A stretch of DNA of 5,606 nucleotides from Candidatus Latescibacterota bacterium (GTDB lineage: Bacteria > Latescibacterota > 4484-107), in assembly GCA_030613045.1 (NCBI GenBank), contig JAUWMS010000215.1:1-5606 (forward strand). The letters run 5' to 3'. Below are positions 5,467 through 5,606 of the stretch, piece after piece (positions within the stretch are counted from its first letter, which is position 1; each line of letters starts with the position of its first letter). The notes under the pieces were generated by a model. The model ran no database searches, was not told the DNA's origin, and saw nothing but the letters and a program-made list of their open reading frames with translations. Made by a program: the position numbers and the translations under genes.

Positions 5467-5606
5467 ATGAATAAAAGCAAAAAAATCCCGAACAATCAGA
5501 TTGCTGTATATCAGACACCTGAGGGGGGAATTAATATAGAAGTGCTGTATGCCAATGAAAATATCTGGCTGTCTCAAAAACGAATGGCGGAACTGTTTGG
5601 GTGCAG
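5467..5606 (+). CDS. RhuM-family protein, N-terminal part (3'-truncated by window)
   Basis: Forty-six codons are visible before the window ends. Residues 11-45 show the RhuM-family opening: QIAVYQTPEGGINIEV followed by IWLSQKRMAELFG, a version of the usual Trp-Leu-Thr-Gln-x-x-Met-Ala-x-Leu-Phe segment that looks like a helix-turn-helix start. The ATG at 5467 has GAGGA (5456-5460) six bases upstream, a strong site, and translation could reinitiate after the TGA of the fragment at 5455. The family is named after rhuM of Salmonella pathogenicity island 3. Members are often found between type I restriction-modification genes, and their biochemical role is unclear. It is probably expressed from the promoter at 5211. 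The low-GC, lysine-rich start differs from the upstream genes, which fits acquisition by transfer, though the sample is short. Confidence 0.85.
   Translation, partial: MNKSKKIPNNQIAVYQTPEGGINIEVLYANENIWLSQKRMAELFGC

Noticed and set aside
5224..5577. Minus-strand open frame of 117 codons opposite the RhuM start
   Set aside because: It is antisense to a frame with a clear family match and has no ribosome site or recognisable domain.

Overview
This window looks like chromosomal DNA from a moderately GC-rich, environmental Gram-negative bacterium, most like a member of the Desulfobacterota (former Deltaproteobacteria) or a neighbouring phylum. That placement is an inference. It rests on the dense multi-domain two-component proteins, a response regulator with a C-terminal PIC-x2-CKKIR / CPEC cysteine module, and several intergenic palindromes, including a GTCATTGCGAGG...GAAGCAATCTC element, of a kind recalled from such genomes.

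Region 1 (1-2213) is a tightly packed signalling operon on the + strand. It holds the C-terminal part of a hybrid sensor kinase (REC-REC-HPt, cut by the window start), a stand-alone receiver protein 15 bases downstream, and a second receiver protein that overlaps the first by 4 bases (ATGA) and ends in a four-cysteine module. After a 152-base gap filled with inverted repeats comes region 2 (2366-3613), a fused response regulator/histidine kinase (REC-coiled coil-HisKA-HATPase). Together these supply every part of a multistep phosphorelay: HPt histidine, several receiver aspartates and a soluble kinase that itself carries a receiver. No output DNA-binding or enzymatic domain is visible, so the signal target lies elsewhere.

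Region 3 (3614-3893) is non-coding. Two adjacent hairpins, the second followed by six Ts, probably end the signalling transcript. The leader of the next gene follows. Region 4 (3894-4853) is a complete carbohydrate esterase family 7 enzyme (acetyl xylan esterase / cephalosporin-C deacetylase type) with an intact Ser-Asp-His triad and no signal peptide.

Region 5 (4854-5606) is mostly non-coding and rich in repeats. In order it holds a hairpin right after the esterase stop, an imperfect inverted repeat, a 130-base element bounded by perfect 14-base inverted repeats with a nested REP-like palindrome, a strong Rho-independent terminator, and a near-consensus sigma-70 promoter. The promoter reads into a potentially structured leader, a short reading frame resembling the N-terminus of a type I restriction subunit (HsdR), and then the start of a RhuM-family gene cut by the window end. 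This right edge may be the border of a type I restriction-modification or defence locus.
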